In this document: positions 1 to 9,226 of the stretch, one piece after another | Numbering within the stretch: position 1 is the first letter of the stretch | How the letters are laid out: every line of letters begins with the position of its first letter | NCBI GenBank assembly: GCA_037176905.1 | Contig: JBBBWG010010945.1 | Coordinates: 1 to 21,215, forward strand | Origin: Azolla pinnata | Lineage: Eukaryota > Streptophyta > Polypodiopsida > Salviniales > Salviniaceae | DNA: 21,215 nucleotides | Direction of reading: 5' to 3' | Program-made: the position numbers and the translations under genes | Notes under the pieces: model-generated | Told to the model about the DNA's origin: nothing | Seen by the model: only the letters and a program-made list of their open reading frames with translations | Database searches by the model: none

Positions 1-209
1 CGTTGTCGGCTCTGACTCCGCCCCCGCCGCCGCCTCCCCTCGCCCCGACGCGCGTAGCGCTGCTTCCTCGCCAGCCAGCGGATGAGCAGGTGCAGGAACG
101 CCGACAGGAAGAAGATGCTGGTCAGCACGATGATGATCACCCCGATGCTCGGGCTCACCTGCGCCGCCGCCGCCGCCGCCGCCCCGCCGCCGCTTCCCAC
201 GCTAGACAT
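1..209 (-). CDS. ATL-type RING-H2 E3 ubiquitin ligase, N-terminal part (cut by left window edge)
   Basis: Reading left from the ATG at 209-207, 69 codons are open to the window edge. The product starts MSSVGSGGG, has a run of seven alanines (residues 10-16), then VSPSIGV and a strongly hydrophobic segment (about residues 22-43) ending LHLLIRW, followed by a basic stretch (ARKQR, then an Arg-rich tail). This order, with the SPS motif, one membrane helix ending in HLLxRxL and then basic residues, is the N-terminal signature of the plant ATL family. ATLs are membrane-anchored E3 ligases whose RING-H2 domain lies further downstream. The GLD motif and the RING itself are outside the window, so the identity rests on the N-terminus only. 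The ATG has a good context (gccgccATG). An upstream out-of-frame ATG at 325-323 may act as a uORF. Third positions are almost all G or C. Confidence 0.7.
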   Translation of the reverse strand, partial: MSSVGSGGGAAAAAAAQVSPSIGVIIIVLTSIFFLSAFLHLLIRWLARKQRYARRGEGRRRRGRSQSRQ

Positions 210-900
210 GGCGGCGCCAGCTGCTGCTTCTTCTTCTACTTCCTCTTCTTCCCTGCTTCCTCCTCCTCCTCCTACGCCTCCTCCTCCTCCTCCTCCTCCT
301 CCTCCTTCCACCCGGGAAGGATCATAGCAATGCCGCCGGCCTGTGCTTGCCTCCTCCCTTCTTCAGATCCTCCGCCTCCTCGCCCGTCCGCCTCATCGTC
401 AGCGCGACAGAGATCCAAGCCGCTTCATCGCAGGGGAAGAAGGAATCCAGGAAGGAGAGGGGTGCCCACCCCCCTCCCCGCGGGCGGCAGCATCGGCCCC
501 CATCATCAGTCCGAGAAAAACGCAGAAGAAAGGCGACGAAGGAGGAGGGAGGAGGTCGGTCGCTGCTCCAGCGACTAGTACGAGGGAGAGAAGAAGAAGG
601 AAGAAGCAGCAAGGGCTTAGCTATGGCGCAACAGCAGAGAAAGCAGGAAGAACGAAGGGAAGGAAGGAAGGAAAAGAGCTACAACTCTTTTCTTTGGTGT
701 GCTGCAGCAGCAAGCAGCTGCCATGGCGGAGCGACAGATACATAAATGCAGGTAACGGTAAGCAGGAAGAGCAGGAGATGGCGATGATGGAGACGAAGAA
801 GGTGGAGACGAAGACGAAGAAGGTGGAGACGAATAATTTATTTTCCAATTCTCCTTTTTTTAATTGTCGAAATCTATTTTAATCCCCCCTGTTTTTTGTT
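210..900 (-). other. Leader and upstream region of the ATL gene, microsatellite-rich
   Basis: No convincing gene is seen here. On the minus strand the part next to the ATL start is purine-rich (GGA/GAA), while 500-830 is CT-rich in that direction, as plant 5' leaders often are. Open frames on both strands translate to low-complexity Ser, Pro, Arg or Lys runs and are read as composition effects. I see no clear TATA box for the ATL gene. Confidence 0.4.
258..307. repeat. (CCT)n/(GGA)n triplet microsatellite
   Basis: About sixteen CCT units with one short interruption, within 50-100 bases of the ATL start codon, in its probable 5' leader. Such repeats are length-variable and make any ORF over them unreliable. 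Confidence 0.9.
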
Positions 901-960
901 TTTTTTTGGCCCTTTTCTTTTCTTCTGTGGCTTAGTCCAACTACACACATGCAAGTCAAA

Positions 961-1105
961 ATGGATGTATGTATGTATGTATGTGTGTATGTATGCGTGG
1001 CTGCATGCATGTATGGATGCATGCGTGCTTGCATGCATGCATGCGCCCCATTCGCAAACTGCATCTATGTGTGCATGCGCTGCATGCATGTGTTGCATGG
1101 ATGCA
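961..1105. repeat. Compound ATGT / ATGC tetranucleotide repeat
   Basis: Repeated ATGT units grade into ATGC/TGCA units with scattered substitutions. Much of it alternates purine and pyrimidine and contains many small palindromes (TGCATGCA). The Cys/Met-rich and His/Thr-rich peptides from its frames are artefacts of the repeat. Confidence 0.9.
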
Positions 1106-1496
1106 AGATCTGCTTGCTTCTTCTGCTTCTCTTGCTTCTTGTGCTTCTGTTGCTTCTGTTGTTGTTTGCTGCTTCTGCTTCGGTTTGCTTCGATTCTTGC
1201 TGCTTCGGTTTGCTTCGATTCTTGCTGCTTCTTGTGCTTCTTTCTTGCTTCTGCTGCTTCCTCTTATGGGTTTGTGTGCCCCCCACACTTTGTGCATGTT
1301 GCATGTATGTAGTTGAGCAGCTTCTGTTCCGTTCCACCGTCGTGGAAATCTGAACAAAAGAAGGGCCCTCGATCGCATCGACGCCTCCGCCCACGTCGTG
1401 CACTCCCCCCCCCCCGCCTTGCGTTTCCTGCTCCACGTTGAGGGTTTCCGAGGACAGCTCCACGAAAAAAGAGCCGCTCCAGCTCGTCGGCCCCAT
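1065..1496 (-). other. Possible coding exon or small ORF (uncertain)
   Basis: From the ATG at 1496-1494 a frame of 143 codons is open. The first 50 or so codons (1496 to about 1340) lie in a GC-rich island and have GC-rich third positions like the neighbouring GC-rich genes; the peptide starts MGPTSWSGSFFVELSSETL and is not low-complexity apart from a Gly run over a poly-C stretch (about 1407-1417). The rest of the frame runs into the TGCTTC repeat and is not credible. I do not recognise a family. It could be an exon, a gene remnant, or chance. Confidence 0.2.
1110..1262. repeat. TGCTTC-type degenerate repeat with a 25-bp exact tandem duplication
   Basis: The tract is built from TGCTTC/TTGCTTC variants. 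Positions 1176-1200 are repeated exactly at 1201-1225, showing recent unit duplication. Confidence 0.9.
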
Positions 1497-1877
1497 GTTG
1501 GCTTGGCTGCTAGAAGCCAGACCACACATGCACATGTACATGCATCATAATGTATGCGTGCTTGCTTGGGTCTCTGTATGTATATCTGGTTGCAGCTATG
1601 AAGTAGCGAAATGTCTGTATGGATGGAAGAGGTGAAGAAAAGCTCGTGTGTTTCGACAATACTGAGATGGGACACTACTCTGGGGGGCCCTTCCGCATTA
1701 CTGAGCTAATCGACCCTCTCCCCATCTAAATCATCCTCGTCCCCTCTCCATATCTGAATCCGTAACATGTTCCGGTGCTTCATTTTCCGCAACCTTGTTT
1801 ATCGATCGACAAGCTTCGCTAAGTTCTAGTACTAGCTGTTGAAAAATGTGGTGTTTGCCATGAAAGAACTCCAGAAA

Positions 1878-1884
1878 TATATAA
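1878..1884 (+). promoter_or_regulatory. TATA-like element upstream of tRNA-Ser
   Basis: TATATAA lies 38-44 bases before the first tRNA base, and a CAA triplet sits a few bases before the tRNA (about 1917-1919). Upstream TATA-like and CAA motifs are typical of plant Pol III tRNA genes; the assignment is by position and sequence only. Confidence 0.5.
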
Positions 1885-1921
1885 GTTATTTGTTGTTGTC
1901 CGATAGAACGTAGGCATCAAA

Positions 1922-2002
1922 GTGGACGTGCCGGAGTGGTTATCGGGCATGACTAGAAATCATGTGGGTTCGCCCGCGCAGGTTCGAATCCTGCCGTCCA
2001 CG
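1922..2002 (+). tRNA. tRNA-Ser (anticodon AGA)
   Basis: An 81-nt cloverleaf without intron. The acceptor stem GTGGACG (1922-1928) pairs with CGTCCAC (1995-2001), with discriminator G at 2002. The anticodon stem CATGA/TCATG (1948-1952 / 1960-1964) encloses the loop CTAGAAA, with anticodon AGA at 1955-1957. A long variable arm (GGG/CCC) marks it as a class II serine tRNA. The T arm GCAGG-TTCGAAT-CCTGC (1978-1994) contains the B box, and the D-arm region the A box. It reads UCU and, by wobble, other UCN serine codons. All stems pair fully, so it looks functional. Confidence 0.97.
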
Positions 2003-2023
2003 TCTTCTCACTTCATTCTTAGA

Positions 2024-2027
2024 TTTT
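2024..2027 (+). terminator. Pol III terminator of tRNA-Ser
   Basis: The first run of four T residues after the tRNA, 22 bases past the discriminator base. It is a minimal Pol III stop signal. Confidence 0.55.
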
Positions 2028-2718
2028 GGTTTCTACAATGGGGTTGTTTATGCGACTACTTTTACAGAAGCAAGCAAGCTTCTTCCACGTTTAACGACAA
2101 TGGATTGAGCAACTTAAGCCCAGCACTTTGTAGATAGATTCATTCATAGGAGACAGACAGAGAGATGGATAGATTGATAGATGCCATTGTCGTCATTCCC
2201 AGTTTATCCCTGTTCTGGATGGAACTACAACCTCAAGAGCATCAAAAAGGACGTTAAGCAAAAAACCAACATTCCTCAACATTGATGAGGTGAAACTTTT
2301 CACTACACCAGTCTCTCATGCACTCAATGCGGCTTTTATAGATTCTGATCTCAAGCCATTTTCTGCCGTGCCTAGACACATCCTCCTTGGGTGTTTTAAT
2401 CACCCATTGTTAAACCACAACAATCTAATCTTGGCAAAAGAAGGGCCAACATGTTCCAAAACACCACAACAATACTCCGATAGTTCTCTCTCTATTTGCA
2501 CATGAAGTCGAGCGAAGTGTGTAAAAATATCTTTTTTAAAAAATCAATGATGGGGGACAACGCTTCATTAGGTCAGTGCAAAAGGAACTTAATAAACCAA
2601 AAATAGGAGACTCTTGATTGTTATTACAGATCTGTATAGTCCACGAGCATCATGATGATGGATGTAAAACGAGTCTGAAATCATATACGAATCGAGCTAG
2701 CGGTTGATTCAAGGTGAC
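2028..2718. other. Spacer between tRNA-Ser and the RIN4-like stop codon
   Basis: AT-rich DNA that probably includes the 3' untranslated region of the RIN4-like gene, which is transcribed leftwards. A degenerate GATA/GACA repeat occurs at about 2125-2183. No canonical AATAAA on the minus strand was found near the stop. Short open frames here (for example 2290-2505) have no recognisable features. Confidence 0.5.
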
Positions 2719-4152
2719 TTAAGTGACTGTACTTGGCTGGAAACAACTGCAAAACCACTTCTGCAACATGAAGCAAAGAACTGAATTATGCATAGATTTT
2801 GAGACGAAATGTTGCACATACCTAATGATTCATAAATGCAATATCTACGATATTAGATTAGACACAAACATTTGCCTCCAGACAAGTGGCATAAACATTT
2901 ACATGTTTACTACGAAGTCGCCTTGAGTAATATCAAAACGAACTAAGAAATAATTAGTGTTTTGTATCTTAGCTGTTTGTTAGGTAGAGCTTCAATATTA
3001 ATTTGCCTCGATTTGCCATTGAGACTCGTAAATATAGACATCCAGATTCACTCCAGTTGACATCTCTGAATGCGTGACAACTATGTGCAATTCAAAAGAT
3101 CATACAAAATACATTTATCTACATTACTTACAGAGCTTTCGTGTGTTGGTTGAGACTTTTGAATTTCGACAGCCTCAGTCCTGAAAGGAGAATCTTGAAC
3201 ACGAACAGCTCCACCAGTTTTCTTCTCATCTCGAGCTTTGTCAAAAATTACTGTAAATCCATCACCAGCTCCAGGATTGTTCACATCCCAATCGCCAAAT
3301 TTGGGAAGCTGGGCTGCATATCTCTCTGGCTATAGGATTAAGCAATAAAAGCGAATCAATCACTGAGCCATCCCAGAAAAATGTATAAAGCTCTAACATT
3401 CACTTCTTTATTAAGAAAACAATGAAAGTACTGATATCGTCACCCCCCGAAAGTAACCACCCCTGAATACAAGCAGCTTCATTACTTGTTCATTAAAAGT
3501 AGGTTAACTTTAGTTGAAAACGTTTAGATTAATGCACATCCCCCCTTTTACACACACACATGGAGGTTGTATCCATTTTATCCTTTTGTCTTCTTTCCAT
3601 TTTCATGCTCCCTTCATGAAGAAAGAAGAAAAGAGAGACAATTTTAATTTGATATGAAAATAAGGAATGAGGGGGGCAAAGGCTTACTCGATTTCTGTTT
3701 GGTGTTCCAGGAGCTCCTGATCTATCGGCCGCAGGTGAAGCAGACCCAAGTCTTCCTCCTCGACCCTGATATGATTGTGGATGAATCGGTGAAACACCTG
3801 AGCCACCTTTCTCCAAAGAAATGCGCTCAGAGTTCTTATTCTCATGATAGGAAGCAAAACCCTCTTCACCTCTACTAGCACGTCTCGCATGCCGACTATT
3901 TCCTCCTTGATTTCCAATGCCAAGTTCTCCATCATCCCTGCTATTCTTCCTACGATGATGATTTGATGGCTTTGTTGTTGTTCCACTGTAAAGACCTTCA
4001 TTTGTTTTATTGTCTGGATAGCCTTCAGCAGGATCATTGGGATTGACTACTTTGCCTCCTTTTCCAATTCGAGCTTGATCAAAAACAGCTGTGTATGGAG
4101 TGTTATCATTCGAATCCCAGTCCCCGAACCGGGGTACATGATTTGATTTGTT
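2719..4152 (-). CDS. RIN4: RIN4-like protein, coding exons 2-4 (join 4152..3688, 3329..3132, 2760..2719)
   Basis: Three exons in phase 0 joined by GT-AG introns (3687-3330 and 3131-2761) encode residues 3-236 of a protein close to Arabidopsis RIN4 (211 aa). Exon 2 carries the N-terminal NOI domain: VPRFGDW at residues 8-14, then YTAVFDQAR and NPNDP. A Ser/Gly/Arg-rich linker follows. Exon 3 carries the second NOI domain: LPKFGDW (165-171), DGFTVIFDKARDEKKTGG, with T183 at the position of the RIN4 T166 phosphosite. Exon 4 ends KWFCSCF (224-230), placing two cysteines where RIN4 is acylated for plasma-membrane attachment. Both PxFGxW motifs match the AvrRpt2 protease cleavage consensus. RIN4 is a mostly disordered membrane-bound regulator of plant immunity guarded by NLR receptors. 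Splice phases and spacing fit the family. The gene is AT-rich, unlike its neighbours. Function in this species is inferred from family membership. Confidence 0.93.
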
Positions 4153-4441
4153 CTGTCATTGCATCACAAGGACACACACTCTCACCCCCTTCTTAAACCC
4201 CTTCTTAAAGGTAATAATATTTAGTGTATGAAGTTGCCAAGCATTAATAGAATTAGCATTAAACATGCAACAAAATACTTCAGATTTGACCAAAGGGAAC
4301 ACCAAAAAGAAATAAAAATCACCAAAAACCCTGGTTGGGAGACAACAAAAGTAAATATGGAAGGCAATGCAATCTCAATGGTAAAGCCTGATTAAATGTA
4401 CAAACACCCATCTGACAAGCTAAAACTGGGAATTTCTGCAG

Positions 4442-4574
4442 CCTACCTTCTTAAACAGAATCCAGCTGACCGTTATAGAGTTGCCATCCAGGCTGGAGCT
4501 CATACGAGCACTGGATATGCAGCTGCACAGTTTCAGAGAGTTTAGAGGTGCCAGGCACCAGGGTCTGTATCAAG
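4442..4574 (+). other. Exon-like island inside RIN4 intron 1
   Basis: A 133-bp segment, less AT-rich than its flanks, bounded on the plus strand by a TGCAG acceptor and a GTATGT donor. One plus frame is open throughout (start PTFLNRIQLTVIELPSRLEL); a second plus frame is open as a 49-codon ATG ORF (4396-4545), and minus frames are also largely open. I do not recognise the protein in any frame. It may be an exon of an overlapping transcript, a transposon fragment or a conserved non-coding element. Confidence 0.25.
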
Positions 4575-5705
4575 GTATGTCAGGAAGCCTAACAGCACAC
4601 ACAACTAACAACAGATACAAGATTAGTGCTTGACTAGGGAGTTCATTTCTCGGCCCTCATGTCTAACATGCCATCATCACTGATGACACATAGCACCATT
4701 GCCCACGATTGAGGCAGGTTCAAGGGAAAACATTGATTTCGTGCAATATCATCCAATAACATCCCTCTGGGCTCTTCCACTCATATTCTAACTCTCAGAT
4801 ATACATATTTTATTTTGTAAGAACTTCTCTATCATGACCAAGATACATAAGGCAGCTATCAGCCTAAGTACAATCTACTGCTAATCACATGCATCATGTA
4901 GGCCTGTCATAGACATTGTCACGCAGGAGGGGCGTATTCTATAGAGGATTTGACAAGACATTTTTTCACTGATTGTGCAGTACTTTGCTATGAACATGCC
5001 AGTTTAGAATGTTGGACTACATATTGTCAAGGTGCAATGGACCAAATGTAGACAATGAGTAAATCATGGGGTCAGGGCTGTGCGTTGAGAAAAATCTGCT
5101 CATAGTTCTTGGTGGCAAATATGGCACTATGGAGATGGAAAAATGGTTGCGGGATGAACCAACAGCTTCATACATCCATAGCAAGATTATTTTATTCTGC
5201 ACTGGTAAGTAGATCATACATCTCTGGGCAGATAGAATTAGCGGAACCACATACAAACATTATTTCATCAAAGAAACTAGAATGACCACACTGCTGTTGA
5301 GGTTATTGTGGAATCTAGAAATTACTGGAATGTAAAATAATATTCTGAGTTTTGACACAAAGAGTATATAATTCGGCCCATTGTCTTTTTAAGCAATGTA
5401 TTCCTTTCTTCCCATTTCTATTCATGGACAAACCCCTATCACTGGTCCTCTATGGACATTCACAAAATAGGAAAAGTGCCACATAGTCAATAGAAAGTAT
5501 GGGCACAATATTCTTACATATGATCTGAGATGGAGCTGCCTATATGATAGGGAAATGGAGTTCAGGTGCCACGATTCATAAAATGTAATAATATTCTATC
5601 CATTGATATTCAATCCCTTAGAAAGTATGTGTTTTTATGCAATAGCACTTATGCCCACTGGACAACACAAAGATAAAGTTTCGTATCACCCCAGATGCCC
5701 AACAA

Positions 5706-5749
5706 GCCTGATTAACATGCTCAGCCTGATTAACATGCTCAGCCTGATT
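5706..5749. repeat. 18-bp direct tandem repeat, about 2.4 copies
   Basis: GCCTGATTAACATGCTCA at 5706-5723 is repeated exactly at 5724-5741, followed by a partial third copy. No function is apparent. Confidence 0.9.
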
Positions 5750-7625
5750 TACCACTGGATACTCAAGCATTGAAGGTAATCTGTTTAACGAAAGTGAACG
5801 ATGATCCTACTGAGCAAAGATCTATTTTATGAACCTCCTTTCAGTTGAAGACTTAATTATCTTTCAGACAATTGTACAATCACAGCTGAGGCCTTCACAC
5901 AAATGGCCCGAGTCTCCACATAGCATCACAAACAATCAAGCATGAAAAGCTTCTCAGAAGGTGGAGTGTGCAGAAAATATCTTCACTATACTTTTCATAT
6001 TTGATATAAATTACAGCAGAGATTAGTTAAACATTATACTAAACGTTGATTATAAGATGTATACATTGGTGATCCACCTTCTGATGGAGATTGAAGCATG
6101 GACTTAATTCAATCTATCACAAGGTTCCATATATGGGACAATTTTTCAGCGTCTCAAATCATTCAGCCATCTTCCTCATGAGAGGCAGATGGAGCAGAAA
6201 ATAAGATGTAGACATAAATTGTAAGTGTTTATTTAGTCTTGGGCTTCAACTGAGTCATTCATATTCACAAAAATATGGTTTTCCAGGAATCTACCCTAAC
6301 TCACCATTTTTGCTGGAAAAAATGGCTTAGTATTGCAGCTAATAACAGTTGGAAGCTATCTTTTTAACTGTATTTATATGGCCCTACATTCGTAAAACAA
6401 AGAGCGAGGTGATAGATGGCGCATTGTCCTCAATTAGTCTCTTCATTTTATGGCACTACGACAGCAGAGGGGAGATCTTCAGTTCGTGTGTGCCTTTTGA
6501 ATTTCCTGCTACTCATAACAGCATATGTGAAACATGAGAGTGTTTCTCTTCTCACTGACCAATTAACAGCTATTTTGCATAACAGTTTTCATCCATGTAT
6601 TCGTTGTGCCCCAGCATCCTATCTCAAATAAAAGTGAGGTGAACTGAATGATATGGATGCAATGGGTAGGACAGATTCTAGCATGAATCTCTGTGTAAAT
6701 TTCCCTGCTCAGAGAAGAATATATTAGGTAGTTGGGTGCAAGATTATCTACTGCAATATGCTGGACTAATGAGCCTACACATTTCTCTGTGGGGAGAAAA
6801 AGATGGTTTTGATGTTGTTGCGATATATAATATAATTTCTAAAGCATGAGTTTCAACATCCTCATTTGAGAGAGCAAAAGAGAGAAACTCAGTGACAAAT
6901 GATGCATCACATTAACGTTCTCAAAAGAACAAAACTCACTGGAGTAAAATGTTATTAAATCCAATATGAGCCTCACAGGAAGTCAGGTGACATAGAGCAA
7001 GAAAATTAATATCTAAACTGTGTTAGCTGTCATCAGAGTACAATGATACAGGAACTATGGGTACAAGAAATACAGGTCAGACTTTGGATCCCACAAGAGA
7101 ATTCAAGAAATCTTTTAAGTAAATACCCCTATGGTTGCTCAGTAAAATGAATGCATGAAAGAAAATAAAGTCTTTTATATGAAAATTCTACTTTGATCAA
7201 TATAAATTAACAGTGCATCCTCAGAAACATTTTCGCTTAATGATTGCTTAGCACAATCATTTCCTCGGATTAACATAAATCTACAGAGCTTCTTTCATAA
7301 GCCGAGGGTTATGATACAAGCAGAAAACACAAAAGACAGAGTGTTTTGGAAGTAAAACAACTTTAGAACAGTGTAGCTCAATATTTAAAACACGTTTCCA
7401 GGATAAACGAAAGATTACAACCAAACGTAAATGAAGAAGACCTACAACAATGGTCTCTGGAATTCTATGCCAAGCTTAAAGGAAGGAAAGTCATTTTAAA
7501 ACATATCAACAGTAATTTGCATAGAAGGAAAATAGAATAAGATAAATGAATAAGGAGAAAGAACTATACCAAAACTTAGAAAAGAGATTTCAGGAATATA
7601 AGAATAAAGATGAAAGTGAACTAAC

Positions 7626-7734
7626 CGCCATAGATGGAAAGGTAATCACAGCACAGGATTTCAAACGAATGTGTGATAGAGTGTGCAGTGCTGTGACCAA
7701 GGTTTAAACAGCAACGAAGACACTGCAAAACTTT
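7626..7734 (-). CDS. RIN4: Probable first coding exon of the RIN4-like gene (ATG GCG at 7631-7626 plus leader)
   Basis: RIN4-family genes usually start with a very short coding exon (Met-Ala) followed by an intron. On the minus strand, ATGGCG at 7631-7626 is followed directly by a GTTAGT donor, and the 5' side of this exon has a strong acceptor (pyrimidine-rich tract then AACAG, exon from 7734). Joined to exon 2 in phase 0 it gives MANKSNHVPRFGDW, which fits the family start. The resulting intron 1 would be 7625-4153, about 3.5 kb. No other GCCAT on the plus strand between 4.2 and 9.2 kb that I found is followed by a donor in the right phase. The choice is by pattern, not by transcript data; a leader without this exon, or a different start, is possible. 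Confidence 0.5.
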
Positions 7735-8119
7735 CTGTTAATAAAGAAAAATTATAATTGCTCAGAGAGAAAATCTCAAAAAGAAGGAGGAAGAAGAAGA
7801 AGTTTGTGATGAAGAAGATGAAGCTTACACCTTTTTAAGTTTTTCCTTTATGCTGGCTAAAACTTGAAGGGGGTGAATGCTGAGCCAGAAAACGAGATAA
7901 GAAGTTCTGTGAAGACTATGAAGAAGAAAGAAGGTAATTTATAAGTCTTTAGGGAAGTCTTTTAAACTAGAAATGCTGGAGAAGCTGAAGTCTTTTTTAG
8001 CGACAGGTTTTGATTTTACAGGAGTATGTTGGCGAGGAACCTTAGCTTCTTCAAATAGCTCTTTCCTGAAAGATCTTCGCGATTCCTGCACGGGAGATGA
8101 AATCAGCGTTTGAAGAAAA

Positions 8120-8170
8120 ATGAAAGAAAGAAAGAACGAAGAGGGAAGAAAAAAAAAAGAAGAGGAATGG
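8120..8170. repeat. GAAA/GAA purine tract
   Basis: A run of GAAA and GAA units. On the minus strand it is the pyrimidine tract in front of the strong acceptor at 8086, so it may act in splicing of the RIN4 leader. Confidence 0.7.
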
Positions 8171-8550
8171 ATGAAGAAGATCAAAGAATTGCAATGGAGA
8201 CCTCAATCTCGACGGTATGTATTATTTCCTGCTACGAAAGGAGGCTCATAACAGATCTTTGCTTTTTTCTTCCTCACCTCTCCTTTTCTTTTTCTTCTGT
8301 GTAGGCGAGTGACAAATGAGTGTCCACTCGCAAGCTCAAGAAGGAGAAACGAAGAGAGAGCACAATGAAATGATGATGGAGGATATGACGATGAGTGGAA
8401 AGATATCAAAGATAAAGAAGGATTTAGAAACTGTAACCTATGCGCACACGATTGGTGGAAATTTAAAATGAACTAAGAAAGAAGAAGTGAATAAGGAAGA
8501 AGAAGCAGAAAAAGAAGAGAAAACGTTCGAAAGGAGAAAGGCACACACAC

Positions 8551-8595
8551 AGCAGCAGCAGCAGCAGAAGAAGAAGAAGAAGAAGGAGAAGACGC
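8551..8595. repeat. (CAG)n-(AAG)n triplet microsatellite
   Basis: CAG units followed by AAG units. It lies in a putative leader intron and creates spurious poly-Gln/Lys or poly-Ser frames. Confidence 0.9.
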
Positions 8596-8920
8596 AGGAA
8601 AGAAAGCAAACGGGGAAGGCAAGCTTTGCTCTCTTCGACGAGGGATCACGTTCCGCAGATGATTTGTTGCAGCCGACAACCAAAATCAGAGAGCTCAATG
8701 CAGAAGAAGCAGACGCCGGAAAAGGTGCTAGCGTGCGTGAAGGAAGAATGAAGAAGAAGAAGCAGCAGAATGCGGAATGAGGAAGTGGCAGCATAAGGGA
8801 AAGAGGAGATGGAGAGAGAGAGAAAGAGAGAGGAGAAGCGATGGCGGAGCATACCTTTTCTCTGACCGATTGCGAGCTGCGCGCGCGCGTGTGCTCGTTC
8901 CTTCTGGAGCAGAAATGGCG

Positions 8921-8962
8921 AGAAGAAGAAGAAGAAGAAGAAGAAGAAGAAAGAAAGAAGAA
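8921..8962. repeat. (GAA)n triplet microsatellite
   Basis: A dozen GAA units, CT-rich on the minus strand, near the presumed 5' end of the RIN4 leader. Confidence 0.9.
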
Positions 8963-9006
8963 GACGAGAAGGAAAGATTCAACAGCTGGTAGCTTGCTGT
9001 CTCTCT

Positions 9007-9087
9007 GTATACGTATACGTATGTATACATACGTATAGATACGCACGCGTGCGCACCGTATAAATACATGTGCACGCACTCGTATAC
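9007..9087. repeat. Alternating purine-pyrimidine tract with a 24-bp perfect palindrome
   Basis: Nearly strict alternation (GTATAC, CGTATG, GCGCAC units). Positions 9014-9037 form a perfect 24-bp palindrome centred on GTATAC. The region could form a cruciform or Z-DNA. It sits just upstream of the first leader exon assigned to the RIN4 gene. Confidence 0.85.
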
Positions 9088-9226
9088 ATACGATGGCAAT
9101 GCGCATGAGCAGCTTCTCCTGGCTCTCTGACATCTTCCCGATCTCGATGCCAACTCGACATGTTCTGACGCCACGAGAATGTTGTAGTTTCGAGGCGTTC
9201 ATTCGTTCATTCAGGTTTTCGCTGAT

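Larger units (their letters stand above)
4153..7625 (-). other. Putative long intron 1 of the RIN4-like gene
   Basis: About 3.5 kb of AT-rich DNA with no recognisable gene. It holds an exon-like, GC-richer island at 4442-4574 and a short tandem repeat at 5706-5749. No transposon termini or retroelement domains were recognised in it. Confidence 0.45.
7735..8855 (-). other. Chain of intron-like units, probable multi-exon 5' leader of the RIN4-like gene
   Basis: Going leftwards on the minus strand, GT-AG pairs delimit introns 8854-8438 (donor AAAAG|GTATGC), 8277-8086 (donor GAGAG|GTGAGG, acceptor after a long pyrimidine tract, GTGCAG|G) and 7830-7735 (donor AAAAG|GTGTAA, acceptor TTAACAG). The exons between would be 8437-8278, 8085-7831 and 7734 onward. 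They are CT-rich, as leaders often are. A frame reads in phase across the first exons and ends at 7939 (48 codons in the 8085-7939 part, including SRRSFRKELFEEAK), so these exons could instead be the end of a separate small gene. I favour a leader because the last acceptor leads straight to the Met-Ala exon. Confidence 0.35.

Noticed and set aside
3..578. 191-codon plus-strand frame at the left edge
   Set aside because: It is antisense to the ATL start and its CCT-repeat leader, and yields poly-Ser/Pro sequence.
3684..4037. 117-codon minus-strand frame
   Set aside because: Out-of-frame shadow of RIN4 exon 2, whose correct frame shows the NOI motifs and splice phases.
7546..7707. 53-codon plus-strand ORF starting MNKEKELYQNLEK
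   Set aside because: Reads like protein and is closed by stops, but it overlaps the likely RIN4 Met-Ala exon and its acceptor on the other strand, has no neighbours and no recognised family. An ORF of this length is expected by chance.
8438..9202. 254-codon minus-strand frame
   Set aside because: Dominated by Ser, Phe, Leu and Cys runs from GAA/CAG and GTAT repeats, and it crosses good splice sites. More likely leader and intron.
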